NCBI RefSeq assembly: GCF_003427025.1
Contig: NZ_QVAI01000011.1
Coordinates: 186,001-250,000 of the forward strand
Source: Jiangella endophytica
GTDB taxonomy: Bacteria; Actinomycetota; Actinomycetes; Jiangellales; Jiangellaceae
Length of the DNA: 64,000 bases
Direction of reading: 5' to 3'
In this document: piece after piece, positions 13,951 to 23,106 of the stretch
Layout: each line of letters opens with the position of its first letter
How positions within the stretch are numbered: position 1 is the stretch's first letter
Made by a program: the position numbers and the translations under genes
Notes under the pieces: generated by a model
What the model was told of the DNA's origin: nothing
The model's database searches: none
Seen by the model: the letters and a program-made list of their open reading frames with translations, nothing else

Positions 13951-16634
13951 GTCTCGTCACCAATCCGTAGCACGCCGGACGGGGCCAGTCGCCGTCCCGT
14001 CAGCACCGACACCACCACCGCCGCTCCGACCACCAGCACGAAGCCCAGCGTCACGAGGCCGAGCAGCCCGAACGGCAGGTGCACCGCCGGTTGCTCTCCG
14101 CCGCCGGTCAGCGACCGGAGGTCGACGCCGGAGAGCACCGCCCACGGCAGCGCCACACCCAGCACCAGCCCGGTCACCAGCGACACCGCCGCCACGGGCG
14201 CGGCTTCCCAGACCACCAGGCCCTCGCCCTGCCGGCCGGACAGTCCCAGCGTGCGCAGTTGCGAGAGCAGCCGGCCGCGGGACGGGGCGCCCACCACCAT
14301 GGTGAGGACGACCGCGGCCGCGCACAACACCCCGGTGAGCGCGATGGCGCCGACGATGGCCCGGGCCGTGCCGTCGGTCACCGGGCCGCGCAGGTCCTCG
14401 ATCGCCGACGCGGGCGTCGTCACCGTCCGCTCCCCCAGCTCCGCGCCGACGGCGGAAGCACTGCCGCCGGAACCGAGGTCGACCAGCGTGATCCGTGGCG
14501 GGATGATCGGCAGGCCGGCGTCCTCGAGCACGCCGCGGTCGACCAGCATCCACTGGCTGCCCGTCGTCAGCCCGGCGATCGGACCGGAGGTTCCGGCGAC
14601 GACGGCGTCCAGCCGCTCGCTCAGCGACAGCGTGCCCGTGACGTCGTCGTCGACGACCCCGTCGGCGACCAGCAGCGGGATCGCGCCGTCCGGCCCCGGT
14701 GTGGTCAGACCGGACGGCAACGGGTCCAGCGCGGTCCCGGCGGCACGCAGCGCGTTGAGGGCGTCGACGTCGACGACGTAGAGCGGGATGCGGTTGTCGA
14801 TGGGACCGACCTTGAACAACGTCGGCCCGGTCGTCACGACGGGCACGACGGCGTCGACACCCGGCAGGTCCGCGACGGCGGCGAGCTCGTCCTCGGACAG
14901 CGGCGGGCCGGCCACCCGGACATCCGCGCCGACCTGCTGCCATGCGGTCTGCTCGATGCCCCGCTCGGTGGTGGACCAGACGACGATCGAGAACGCGGCG
15001 ATCGACATGCCGACGACCAACGCGAGCATCGGGACGAACCCGGCGACGGGGTCGCGGACGGCCCGCGCGGTCCCGAGGTAGGCGACGGTGCCCCGGCGGC
15101 CGCCGAGCACCCGGCCCAGCGTCGCCATCGGCCGCGGGTACAGCCGCATGACCAGCACACTGACGGCCAACGCGAGCAGCAGCGGCGTGGCGGCGGTGAG
15201 CGGGTCGACGCCCGCGCCGCCGGCATCCAGCCCCCGGGCGTTGAGCGCCAGGCAGGCGGCGGCCGCCGCGCCGACGGCCAGCCCCTCGACCAGCTTGCGG
15301 GCCCGCGACGGGCGACCCAGCCCGAGGTCGCGGCGGACGGCGCGCAGCCCCTTCGGGCGCGCGGCCAGCGGCAGCAGCACGGCCGGCGCCAGCCCGACGA
15401 TCAGCGGCAGCACCATCCCGGCGGCCCCGCCGACGCCGTCGACGAACCAGGCGACGAGCACCGTGGCCAGCGCGGCGGCCGGCAGCCCGAGCAGCACGCC
15501 CTCCGTCACCATCAGCAGCCGCAGTTGCAGCGGCGACGCACCCCGGGCGCCGATCAGCGCCAGCGCGGAACGCCGTCGCTCGACCATCAGGCGTGCGGCC
15601 AGCGCCAGCACCGCCAGCGCGACGCCGAACGGGCCGGCCGCCACGATCGCCATGACCGCCTGGGAACTCTCGTGCCGCTCGGCCACCCGGTCCAGGACGT
15701 CGACCGAGCCGGTGGTGAGGATCGGGGCGAACGGATTGCCGTACTGGCCCGTCCCGGCGCCGACCGGCGGCGCGGCGGCGATGAACCGGCTCAGCGCGTC
15801 GCGCAGCGGCACGGTGAAGTCCGCCCGAGCCGACGAGACGTCCACCGGGTACCAGAGCCGGGTCTCGATCGGGGACCCGAGCACGGGTGCGAGCGCCGCC
15901 CAGGACTCCGGGTCGACATACCCGGCGACGGTCAGCACCCGGCCGAGGTCCCAGTCGTCGAAGACCTCGGGCGCCAGCGCGGCGCGGTGGTGCGCCCACG
16001 CCGGCGCGTCGGCATCCAGCGGCTCGTACACGCCGGACAGCCGATACGCGATCCGCAGCATGCTGACCGGCTCGAACGCCGGCGTGACGGTGCCGATCGT
16101 CCAGCCGACGTCCTCGGCCGAGGACCGCTCCACCATGACGTCGACGACCAGCGGCTCGCCGGGCGTGACCGGTCCGGTGACCGGTGCCGGCGGCTCGCCC
16201 TCGACCACGCGGACGGTCTCGGCCCAGTACGGGTCGGCGGTCGGCAGGAGGTTCGTGACGCTGTCGAACGCCCGCACCTCGACCCGCCAGATCGGCGAGG
16301 TGACGACGAACCGGCCCGGCCCGGTGGCCGCGCGAACGGGCTCCGGAGCGCCGTCGCGGACCGCGGCGATCGATCGGTCGAGCGGCCCCCAGAGGTCACC
16401 GTCGTCGCCCATGGGCGGCGGCACCGCGGCCACCGACGTCACGTCACGCAGCACCGGCCGCGTGCCGGCCATCTCCGAGCGCAGGTCGTCGGTGAGCACC
16501 TGCTCGGTCAGCCGCGGCAGCGCCGCGGCCACGAACGCCAGGACGAACACGACGCCGACGACGACCAGCGCCGCGGCGCGGTCGGCGAGGAACTGCCGGC
16601 GGAACAACCGCCCGGTCCCCAGACCCCGGCTCAT
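13947..16634 (-). CDS. FtsX-like ABC permease, 895 aa
   Basis: It starts at an ATG overlapping the stop of the larger permease (ATGA). An N-terminal helix near residues 20-42 (ALVVVGVVFVLAFVAAAL) is followed by a large extracytoplasmic domain to about residue 320. Next come clustered helices such as AVMAIVAAGPFGVALAVLALAARLMVERR, with the FtsX-type ARGASPLQLRLLMVTEGVLLGLP segment. A second external region and a C-terminal FtsX helix set (VLCAAAVVLTMVVG, VAAVSLVTGLVLGVALPWAVL) follow. This is the MacB/ABC3 permease architecture, which exports or extracts lipids, lipoproteins or peptides; the substrate is unknown. Confidence 0.88.
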   Translation of the reverse strand: MSRGLGTGRLFRRQFLADRAAALVVVGVVFVLAFVAAALPRLTEQVLTDDLRSEMAGTRPVLRDVTSVAAVPPPMGDDGDLWGPLDRSIAAVRDGAPEPVRAATGPGRFVVTSPIWRVEVRAFDSVTNLLPTADPYWAETVRVVEGEPPAPVTGPVTPGEPLVVDVMVERSSAEDVGWTIGTVTPAFEPVSMLRIAYRLSGVYEPLDADAPAWAHHRAALAPEVFDDWDLGRVLTVAGYVDPESWAALAPVLGSPIETRLWYPVDVSSARADFTVPLRDALSRFIAAAPPVGAGTGQYGNPFAPILTTGSVDVLDRVAERHESSQAVMAIVAAGPFGVALAVLALAARLMVERRRSALALIGARGASPLQLRLLMVTEGVLLGLPAAALATVLVAWFVDGVGGAAGMVLPLIVGLAPAVLLPLAARPKGLRAVRRDLGLGRPSRARKLVEGLAVGAAAAACLALNARGLDAGGAGVDPLTAATPLLLALAVSVLVMRLYPRPMATLGRVLGGRRGTVAYLGTARAVRDPVAGFVPMLALVVGMSIAAFSIVVWSTTERGIEQTAWQQVGADVRVAGPPLSEDELAAVADLPGVDAVVPVVTTGPTLFKVGPIDNRIPLYVVDVDALNALRAAGTALDPLPSGLTTPGPDGAIPLLVADGVVDDDVTGTLSLSERLDAVVAGTSGPIAGLTTGSQWMLVDRGVLEDAGLPIIPPRITLVDLGSGGSASAVGAELGERTVTTPASAIEDLRGPVTDGTARAIVGAIALTGVLCAAAVVLTMVVGAPSRGRLLSQLRTLGLSGRQGEGLVVWEAAPVAAVSLVTGLVLGVALPWAVLSGVDLRSLTGGGEQPAVHLPFGLLGLVTLGFVLVVGAAVVVSVLTGRRLAPSGVLRIGDET

Positions 16635-19600
16635 CGCCGCTCCTCCCCTGGGACGGCCAGCGCAGCGTCACGGCCCGCGCGCGAGGCGTGCAGCAGCGCC
16701 ACCGCCGCGACCACCGCGCCCAGCACGATCCCGAACAGCGCCAGCGCGCCCAGGCTCGTCCCGCCGACCGGATCCAGCGTCTGCGGCACGCCGGACGTGG
16801 CCGCCCTGGCCAGCACGGCCACGGTCAGGGCCGCGACGACGAGCCCGCCCACCCCGCCCGCCACCATCGCCAGGAGTCCCATCCCGGCCTGCTCGATGCG
16901 CCGCGACCTGGCCTGCTCCGACGGCGCCACTCCGACGACCCGCAGAACGGCCAGCTCGCCGCGCCGCTGCCGCTGCAACGTCGTCGCCGAGGCGATGGCG
17001 CCGATCGCCGTCAGCACGATCGCGGCCCCGGCCACCGACCAGAACGCCGGCACGACGTGCCGGGCGAGGCCGTGGTCCAGCAGCCCGGACCGGACCGTCT
17101 CGCGGTCGGTCAGCTGGGCCGCGGCGGCCAGCCCGGCGTCGCCGACCGCCGCCGCCAGCCCGGCGGCGTCACCGCCGCCGGCGCTCATCCACACCTCGGT
17201 GATGCGCTGCGGACGAGAGGCGACGCGCAGCAGTCCCTCGGTGAGGCTCGGCAGGTCGGCGACAAACGCGACCGGCTCGGCCACACCGGGCACCACCGGC
17301 ACCGACGCCGCCACCAGACCGTCGATCTTGGAGCCGACGACGTGCATGCTGACCGGGTCGCCGACCTGCAGGCCGAAGCGATCCAGCGCCGCCTGCGACG
17401 CGACGACGGGAATCGGCTCGCCCGGGTCACCCTCCGGCATCAGCCGGACGGTCGCGCCGGGAACGGCCAGGAACGAGGCCGACACCGCGGAGACGGCGCC
17501 AGGGGCGATGTCCGGTCCGACGAGACGACTGGCGCGCGGCTGTGGTCCCCACGGCCCGACGTCCCCGAGCGGCACGTCGGTGGTCGCGCCGGATCCGTCG
17601 ACCGCCCGCAGCGCCGTCACGGCCGGCTCGGCCGGGCCGGAGTGCGAGACGGCGAGGTCGGCGGCGACGACGGTCTCGAACCCGGCGGGCAGCTCCGCGA
17701 CGCCGTCCTGGACGACGGCCTGGGCCAACACACCGTCGGCGTCGGCGACCAGCAGGGTCAGCGCGGAGACATCGCTGACGTCCACCTCCAGCCGCTCGGT
17801 GCCGGCCGGCAGCTCGAAGCCGGTGAGCCGCGGCCGTTCCGGCGCGACCTGGTCGGCGACCCGCCCCGCGGGGAACACGTCGTCGCGGCCCTCGACCACG
17901 TCGCGCAGCCCGTAGGCCGGCATCGCCAGCAGCGCGGTGCTCTCGTCGCCGATGCGGGCGCCGGTGGACAGCACGCCGACGGCCTCGCCGGCGCCGTCGA
18001 CCCGCTGGAACGGCTCGGCGGACTCGGCCGGCCGGGTCGGCGTGAGTGGCCCGGCGCGGTCGAAGGTCACCCGCACGTCGGCGCCGGAGCGCACGTCGGC
18101 CAGATCCTCCTGCAGACCGGTCCACGTGGCGGAGTACGACGCCGCGAGCACGCCGGCGCCCGACGTCACCACCACCAGCACGACCACCGACGCGTAGACC
18201 GGCAGCCGGCGGGTCACCTGCCAGGCCGGCAGCAGCAGCCCCAGCCGGCGGCGGCCGGACAACGCCCGCTCGGCCAGCGCCAGCGGGAACGGGACGGCGA
18301 GCAGCGCGAGCGCCGCGCAGGCCAGCAGCGCCAGCGCCGGACCGGGTGTGGCCAGAAGATCAGCACTGCTGCTCTCGGACGCCCCGTCGCCCGCGCCGTA
18401 GCGGCGCAGCTGCCAGATCGCGACGGCGGCGGCGATCAGCGCGACCGCGGCGAAGGTCCAGCCGATCGCCCCGGTGGCGCGGCGGCTGGTGAACGCGACG
18501 GTGTCCTGGACGCGGCGGCGGGCGGTCGCGGCGGCGCCGGCCACCAGCAGCACGAGCGTGCCGACGGCGACGCCGGCAGCGCACCAGGAGGCGATCGCGG
18601 TGTCGACGGCCGGTCCGCCGCCGGCACGCAGCGCGGCCACCGTCGCGGCCGCGCCGAGCGCCGCGGCCGGCACGACCACGGCCACCGACTCCAGCACCGA
18701 CCACCACACCAGTTGACCGGCGGACATCCCGCGCGAGCGCAGCAGCGTCGTCTCGACCTCGCGGACCACGCCGAGCAACCGGGCCACCTGGGCGCCGGTG
18801 ACGATCGCGACGGCCACCAGGACGACCAGAGGCACGGCCGAGACGCTGGTGCCGCGGGCGACGTCGTCGTCCAGGGCGGCCGCGGTGGCGGCGAGGTCGC
18901 CGCTGGCCGCGACGCCGCGGACGCTCACCCGCTCGTCGTCCTCGAGCGCGCCGATCAGACGCGGCAGCGTATCGGCCAGGGCGGCGACCTGCCCCGGCGT
19001 GATGGCGTCGGCCTGCGGCGTGATGCGCCACCGCACCCGCGGCGTCGCCTCGACGGAGGTCAGCGCGTCCTCGGTGACCACGAACGGCCCGTAGGCGGAC
19101 CCGTCGACGCCGGCCACCTCTATCGGCTCGCCGAACCAGAACGGGTCGGCGGGGTCGGCGGGCAGCCAGGTGCCGGTGACCAGGACCCGGGTCTCGCCGA
19201 CGGTGATCTCGTCGCCCGCGGCCAGGCCGAGCGCCTCGGCGGCGGTGGCGTGCAGGGCCGCCTCGGTGCCCGCGCCATCGGCCGGCCAGGCGCCGGCGAC
19301 CAGCTCCGCGTGCTCCTCGAGGCCCTCGTAGACGGTCAGGACGCCGCGGGCGTCCTCGTCGCTGCCGGGCACGGCGAGGGTCTCCTCGCCGCCGGCCAGG
19401 CTGCGGTACACGTCCAGCGGCGCGCCGCCGGACCGCGCGGCGACGACCTCGCGGACCGCGTCGTCCTGGCCGGTCGCGTCGGGGCCGAGCCGGGTGACGG
19501 CCTGCACGGCCGCCTCCGCCGGGGGCGCGTCGCGCAGCGCCTCACGGACGCCGTCCTGGCTGGCCACGACCAGATAGCCGACCAGCCCGGTGGTCACCGC

Positions 19601-19672
19601 CGCCACCACGAACACCCAGGCGGCCACCGTCGCCACGACGGCGGCATGGGCCCGCGCGCGCTTGACCCGCAT
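16631..19672 (-). CDS. FtsX-like ABC permease, 1013 aa
   Basis: First gene of the exporter operon. The 1013-residue product begins MRVKRARAHAAVVATVAAWVF with an N-terminal membrane helix and a long external segment. It has two FtsX-like helix bundles, around residues 270-500 (VPLVVLVAVAIVTGAQVARLLG, LRSRGMSAGQLVWWSVLESVAVVV) and the last 160 residues (AGAAIVLTAIGAIASATTLQRQRRGELAVLRVVGVAPSEQ). The repeated LRxxGxxxxQ element is typical of the FtsX coupling helix. No strong SD is visible before the ATG. It overlaps the smaller permease by 4 nt. The two permeases probably form a heterodimer. Confidence 0.88.
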   Translation of the reverse strand: MRVKRARAHAAVVATVAAWVFVVAAVTTGLVGYLVVASQDGVREALRDAPPAEAAVQAVTRLGPDATGQDDAVREVVAARSGGAPLDVYRSLAGGEETLAVPGSDEDARGVLTVYEGLEEHAELVAGAWPADGAGTEAALHATAAEALGLAAGDEITVGETRVLVTGTWLPADPADPFWFGEPIEVAGVDGSAYGPFVVTEDALTSVEATPRVRWRITPQADAITPGQVAALADTLPRLIGALEDDERVSVRGVAASGDLAATAAALDDDVARGTSVSAVPLVVLVAVAIVTGAQVARLLGVVREVETTLLRSRGMSAGQLVWWSVLESVAVVVPAAALGAAATVAALRAGGGPAVDTAIASWCAAGVAVGTLVLLVAGAAATARRRVQDTVAFTSRRATGAIGWTFAAVALIAAAVAIWQLRRYGAGDGASESSSADLLATPGPALALLACAALALLAVPFPLALAERALSGRRRLGLLLPAWQVTRRLPVYASVVVLVVVTSGAGVLAASYSATWTGLQEDLADVRSGADVRVTFDRAGPLTPTRPAESAEPFQRVDGAGEAVGVLSTGARIGDESTALLAMPAYGLRDVVEGRDDVFPAGRVADQVAPERPRLTGFELPAGTERLEVDVSDVSALTLLVADADGVLAQAVVQDGVAELPAGFETVVAADLAVSHSGPAEPAVTALRAVDGSGATTDVPLGDVGPWGPQPRASRLVGPDIAPGAVSAVSASFLAVPGATVRLMPEGDPGEPIPVVASQAALDRFGLQVGDPVSMHVVGSKIDGLVAASVPVVPGVAEPVAFVADLPSLTEGLLRVASRPQRITEVWMSAGGGDAAGLAAAVGDAGLAAAAQLTDRETVRSGLLDHGLARHVVPAFWSVAGAAIVLTAIGAIASATTLQRQRRGELAVLRVVGVAPSEQARSRRIEQAGMGLLAMVAGGVGGLVVAALTVAVLARAATSGVPQTLDPVGGTSLGALALFGIVLGAVVAAVALLHASRAGRDAALAVPGEERR

Positions 19673-19725
19673 CAGCCGTGCTCACCGGCCTGGCAACCGT
19701 TTCCCCCACGCATGATCGGCACAGA

Positions 19726-20547
19726 CTACCCGGGACGACGCAGGGCATAACAGGCCACCGCGGTCGCTGCGGCCACATTGAGACTATCCACGCCGGCCTC
19801 CATCGGGATGCGCACCCGACGCTCCGCCGCCGCCATCCAGCGCGCGGACAGCCCGTGCCCCTCGCCGCCGACCAGCAGGGCCGTCCGCTCCGCCGGCACG
19901 ACCTCGGCGAGGTCGACGGCGTCGTCGGCCGGCGTGAGCGCCAGCGTCTCGAACCCGGCCGCTGCCAGCGCCGCGGGAGCGTCGTACCACTCCTGCACCC
20001 GCGTGTACGGGACGGAGAACACCGTGCCCATCGAGACCTTGACGGCGCGCCGGTAGAGCGGGTCGGCGCAGCGCGGCCCGAGCAGGACGGCGTCCCAGCC
20101 CAGCGCCGCCGCGCAGCGGAAGATCGCGCCGACGTTGGTGTGGTCGACCAGGTCCTCCAGCACGACCACCCGCCCGGCCCGCTCCAGCACGGACTCCAGC
20201 GGCGGCAGTGGCCGGCGGTGCAGCGACGCCAGCGCGCCGCGGTGCACGTGGAAGCCGGTGACGCCCTCGATGACCGGCTCCGGCGCGACGTAGACGGGGA
20301 CGTCCCCGGCCGCGGCGAGCACGTCGGACAGCCCCTCGACCCAGCGTGGCGCCATGAGGAACGAGCGCGGCCGGTAGCCCGCGGCCAGCGCGCGGCGCAC
20401 CACCTTCTCACCCTCGGCCAGGAACAGCCCGTGCTCGGCCTCCAGCGACGTGCGCAGTTGGACGTCGCGCAGCGAGACGTAGTCGGCCAGCCGGGGGTCG
20501 TCGACACCGGCGATCTCGACCAGCCGCGGCCCCGCGTCGCCCGTCAC
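19726..20547 (-). CDS. SpoU/TrmH-family RNA 2'-O-methyltransferase
   Basis: GTG at 20547 overlaps the stop of the TSUP gene (GTGA); the product is 273 residues. An N-terminal substrate-binding part (DYVSLRDVQLRTSLEAEHGLFLAEGEKVVRRAL) precedes the knotted methyltransferase domain. This domain has motif 1 HTNVGAIFRCAAALGWDAVLL, motif 2 LLVGGEGHGLS and motif 3 IPMEAGVDSLNVAAATAVA. These enzymes methylate ribose 2'-OH in rRNA or tRNA using S-adenosylmethionine. Which RNA is modified cannot be told from sequence. It ends 53 nt before the exporter operon, which is on the same strand. Confidence 0.9.
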   Translation of the reverse strand: MTGDAGPRLVEIAGVDDPRLADYVSLRDVQLRTSLEAEHGLFLAEGEKVVRRALAAGYRPRSFLMAPRWVEGLSDVLAAAGDVPVYVAPEPVIEGVTGFHVHRGALASLHRRPLPPLESVLERAGRVVVLEDLVDHTNVGAIFRCAAALGWDAVLLGPRCADPLYRRAVKVSMGTVFSVPYTRVQEWYDAPAALAAAGFETLALTPADDAVDLAEVVPAERTALLVGGEGHGLSARWMAAAERRVRIPMEAGVDSLNVAAATAVACYALRRPG

Positions 20548-21296
20548 CGCAGCACCAGCACGACGACGGCGACCGAGCCGACCACGACGATGACCACGCG
20601 CAGCACCAGCGGCGACAGCCGCCGGCCCACGCGCGCACCGACCAGCCCGCCGGCCGCGGAGCCGAGCGCGATCAGCCCGGCCACCGCCCAGTCGACGTCG
20701 GCGACCACCATGAACACCAGCCCGGCGACCAGGTTCACCAGCCCGGCCTGCACGTTCTTCACGGCGTTCAGCCGCTGCAGCGAGTCGGACAGCGCCAGGC
20801 CGAGGACGGCGAGCAGCAGCACGCCCTGCGCGGCGCCGAAGTAGCCGCCGTACACCGCGGTCAGCAGCACCAGCAGCCACACCACCGGACCGCCGTGCTC
20901 ACGCCCGGCCGGCCGCTCCTTCAGCCGCCCGGAGATCCACGGCTGCGCCGCCACCAGCACACAGGCGAGGACGATCAGGATCGGCACGATGGCCTCGAAC
21001 GCGCCGGGCGGCAGCGCCAGCAGCAGCACCGCGCCGCCGGCGCCACCGATGATCGCGGCCAGCCCGAACCGGAGCACCCGGTCGCGCTGGCCGCGCAGTT
21101 CCTCGCGATAGCCCCAGGCCCCCATGACGGAGCCCGGGACCAGCCCGACGGTGTTGGACACGTTGGCCACCACAGGCGGGTAGCCCAGCGCCAGCAGCGT
21201 CGGGAACGTGATCATCGTCCCGGAGCCGACGACGACGTTGATCGCACCGGCGGCGAACCCGGCCGAGACGATCGCGACGACGTCGAGCAGGCTCAC
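20544..21296 (-). CDS. TSUP (TauE/SafE) family membrane transporter
   Basis: The 250-residue protein starts at GTG overlapping the SPFH stop (GTGA). It has about eight hydrophobic helices. The N-terminal motif GFAAGAINVVVGSGTMITFPTLLALGYPPVVANVSNTVGLVPG matches the TauE/SafE family, and a half-repeat begins at VYGGYFGAAQGVLLLAVLGL. Family members move sulfite, sulfoacetate or other small organic or sulfur anions across the cytoplasmic membrane. Nothing here identifies the substrate. The gene sits in the ABC ATPase-NfeD-SPFH-TSUP-methylase string. Confidence 0.88.
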   Translation of the reverse strand: MSLLDVVAIVSAGFAAGAINVVVGSGTMITFPTLLALGYPPVVANVSNTVGLVPGSVMGAWGYREELRGQRDRVLRFGLAAIIGGAGGAVLLLALPPGAFEAIVPILIVLACVLVAAQPWISGRLKERPAGREHGGPVVWLLVLLTAVYGGYFGAAQGVLLLAVLGLALSDSLQRLNAVKNVQAGLVNLVAGLVFMVVADVDWAVAGLIALGSAAGGLVGARVGRRLSPLVLRVVIVVVGSVAVVVLVLR

Positions 21297-22567
21297 CCTG
21301 CCGGAGGCGCGGGCGGAGCGGGCGGCGTCGGCGGGGTCGTGGGCGGCTCGTCACCGGGGTCGGTGGTCAGGTCGCGCCCCAGCGCAGGGCCGTCGTCGGC
21401 CGGGCCGCGCTCGTCGTCGCCGGACGCGCCGTCGGACGCGGAGTCCTCGTCGTGCTCGCTGACGTCGACCTCGGCCGGCGGCAGCGGCTTGGTCGGGTCG
21501 GACGCGACCTCGGCCGCCTGCAGCGCCAGCCGGACCTCCTCGGCCGCGGCGGCAGCGGCCGCCTCGCCCTCGGCGGCGGCCGCCCGCGCGGCGGCCTCGA
21601 CCTCTTCGGCGGCGCTGTCGTCGGCCGGGATGGCGCCCGGCGCGAAGCCGGAACCGAACCGGCCGACCGCGTCGCCGAGGCCCTCCAGCGCCTTGCCGAA
21701 CTCGCTGGGCACGATCCAGACCTTGTTGGAGTCGCCCTTCGCGATCTCGGGCATCATCTGCAGGTACTGGTAGGCCAGCAGCTTCTGGTCGGGGTTGCCG
21801 CGGTGGATGGCGTCGAACACGGCGCCGATGGCCTTCGCCTCACCGTCGGCGCGCAGGACCTGCGCCTGCTTGTCGGCCTCGGCACGCAGGATCTGCGCCT
21901 GCTTGTCACCCTCGGCGGTGAGGATGGCGGACTGCTTCTGGCCCTCGGCCGTGAGGATCTGCGACTGCCGCACACCCTCGGCGTTGAGGATCGCCGCACG
22001 CTTGTCGCGGTCGGCGCGCATCTGCTTCTCCATGGAGTCCTGGATGGACGGCGGCGGGTCGATGGCCTTCAGCTCGACCCGGTTCACCCGGATGCCCCAC
22101 TTGCCGGTGGCGTCGTCGAGGACGCCGCGGAGCGCGTTGTTGATCTCCTCGCGGCTGGTCAGCGTGCGCTCGAGGTCCATGCCACCGATGACGTTACGCA
22201 GCGTGGTGACGGTCAGCTGCTCGATGCCCTGGATGTAGTTGGCGATCTCGTAGGTCGCCGCCTTGGGGTCGTTCACCTGGTAGTAGATGACGGTGTCGAT
22301 CGAGACCACCAGGTTGTCCTGGGTGATCACCGGCTGCGGCGGGAACGACACGACCTGCTCGCGCAGGTCCAGCAGCGGCAGCACGCGGTCGATGAACGGC
22401 ACGACCACCGTCAGGCCGGGGTCGAGCGTGCGCTGGTAGCGGCCCAGCCGCTCGACGATGCCGGCCCGTGCCTGAGGCACGATGCGCACCGACTTGGCCA
22501 GCGTCACCAGCACGAAGATGGCCAAGAGGATGACGACGAGGAGAACGAATATCTGACCGGCTTCCAT
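21293..22567 (-). CDS. SPFH/Band-7 (stomatin-like) membrane protein with long acidic tail
   Basis: Start at 22567 has GGAAGG about 7 nt upstream. The 424-residue protein has an N-terminal membrane helix (IFVLLVVILLAIFVLVTLA) and an SPFH domain (VPQARAGIVERLGRYQRTLDPGL, VSIDTVIYYQVNDPKAATYEI). A coiled-coil of repeated AEG/AEADKQAQ units follows at about 205-260, then QYLQMMPEIAKGDSNKVWIVPSEF. The last 100 or so residues are an Ala/Glu/Asp/Pro-rich low-complexity tail. Such proteins oligomerise into membrane scaffolds. The pairing with an NfeD protein just upstream is the classic bacterial stomatin operon. Confidence 0.92.
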   Translation of the reverse strand: MEAGQIFVLLVVILLAIFVLVTLAKSVRIVPQARAGIVERLGRYQRTLDPGLTVVVPFIDRVLPLLDLREQVVSFPPQPVITQDNLVVSIDTVIYYQVNDPKAATYEIANYIQGIEQLTVTTLRNVIGGMDLERTLTSREEINNALRGVLDDATGKWGIRVNRVELKAIDPPPSIQDSMEKQMRADRDKRAAILNAEGVRQSQILTAEGQKQSAILTAEGDKQAQILRAEADKQAQVLRADGEAKAIGAVFDAIHRGNPDQKLLAYQYLQMMPEIAKGDSNKVWIVPSEFGKALEGLGDAVGRFGSGFAPGAIPADDSAAEEVEAAARAAAAEGEAAAAAAAEEVRLALQAAEVASDPTKPLPPAEVDVSEHDEDSASDGASGDDERGPADDGPALGRDLTTDPGDEPPTTPPTPPAPPAPPAG

Positions 22568-22629
22568 GAATTGACCTTCCGAGTTTCCGTGTGGCCGGGC
22601 GAGTCGCGGAAAACCTATCAGTGACGGGT

Positions 22630-23097
22630 CTATCGCGGGTCGGCCTCGAACACGAGCGCCGTGGCCCCCTGGATCTCGATGACGTCGACGTCGCGGCCCG
22701 CCTCGATGACCGAGGTGCCGTCGTAGCTGCGAGCGGTCCAGATCTCGCCGGCCAGTTTGATGAGGCCGCTCTCGGAGTCGACCGTCTCGACGACGACGCC
22801 CTTGCGGCCGACCAGCGCGGCGGCGCCGGTGCGGGTGCTGCCGCTGGTGCGCAGGTGCCGCTTGGCGACCGGCCGGACGAACCCGAGCAGCGCGACGCTG
22901 ACGGCGATGGCGATGACGATCTGCAGCCACAGCGCGTCGATGCCGACGGCCGCCGCGAGCGCACCGGCCAGCGCACCGCCGGCCAGCATGAGGAAGATCA
23001 GGTCGACCGTGGTGGTCTCGACGATGCCGAGCACGAACGCCAGACCGAGCCAGGCGACCCAGTCGTGGTCGCCGAGCCAGTCAAGGAATCCCTGCAT
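22630..23097 (-). CDS. NfeD-like membrane protein
   Basis: The 155-residue protein has an N-terminal membrane region of about three helices (WVAWLGLAFVLGIVETTTVDLIFLMLAGGALAGALAAAVG, LWLQIVIAIAVSVALLGFV). It ends in an OB-fold NfeD domain (GRKGVVVETVDSESGLIKLAGEIWTARS, VIEAGRDVDVIEIQGATALV). This is the short type without the ClpP-like protease domain. It directly precedes the stomatin-like gene, its usual partner. The two are thought to organise membrane microdomains. It begins 9 nt after the ABC ATPase gene. Confidence 0.9.
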   Translation of the reverse strand: MQGFLDWLGDHDWVAWLGLAFVLGIVETTTVDLIFLMLAGGALAGALAAAVGIDALWLQIVIAIAVSVALLGFVRPVAKRHLRTSGSTRTGAAALVGRKGVVVETVDSESGLIKLAGEIWTARSYDGTSVIEAGRDVDVIEIQGATALVFEADPR

Positions 23098-23106
23098 GGT
23101 CTCAGT

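Noticed and set aside
14079-17915. 1278-residue open frame on the plus strand, antisense to the permeases
   Set aside because: It is dominated by Arg, Gln, Gly and His as expected for a shadow of a GC-rich gene; the minus-strand frames have clear membrane helices and FtsX motifs.
16688-19750. 1020-residue plus-strand frame antisense to the second permease
   Set aside because: Composition (Gly, Arg, Gln, Asp, His) and absence of motifs indicate a shadow; the minus-strand product is a clear FtsX permease.
20545-20880. N-terminal extension of the methyltransferase frame upstream of 20547
   Set aside because: The open frame continues upstream but is Arg/Ala/Gly-rich and antisense-like within the TSUP gene; the GTGA overlap at 20547 gives a standard SpoU N-terminus.
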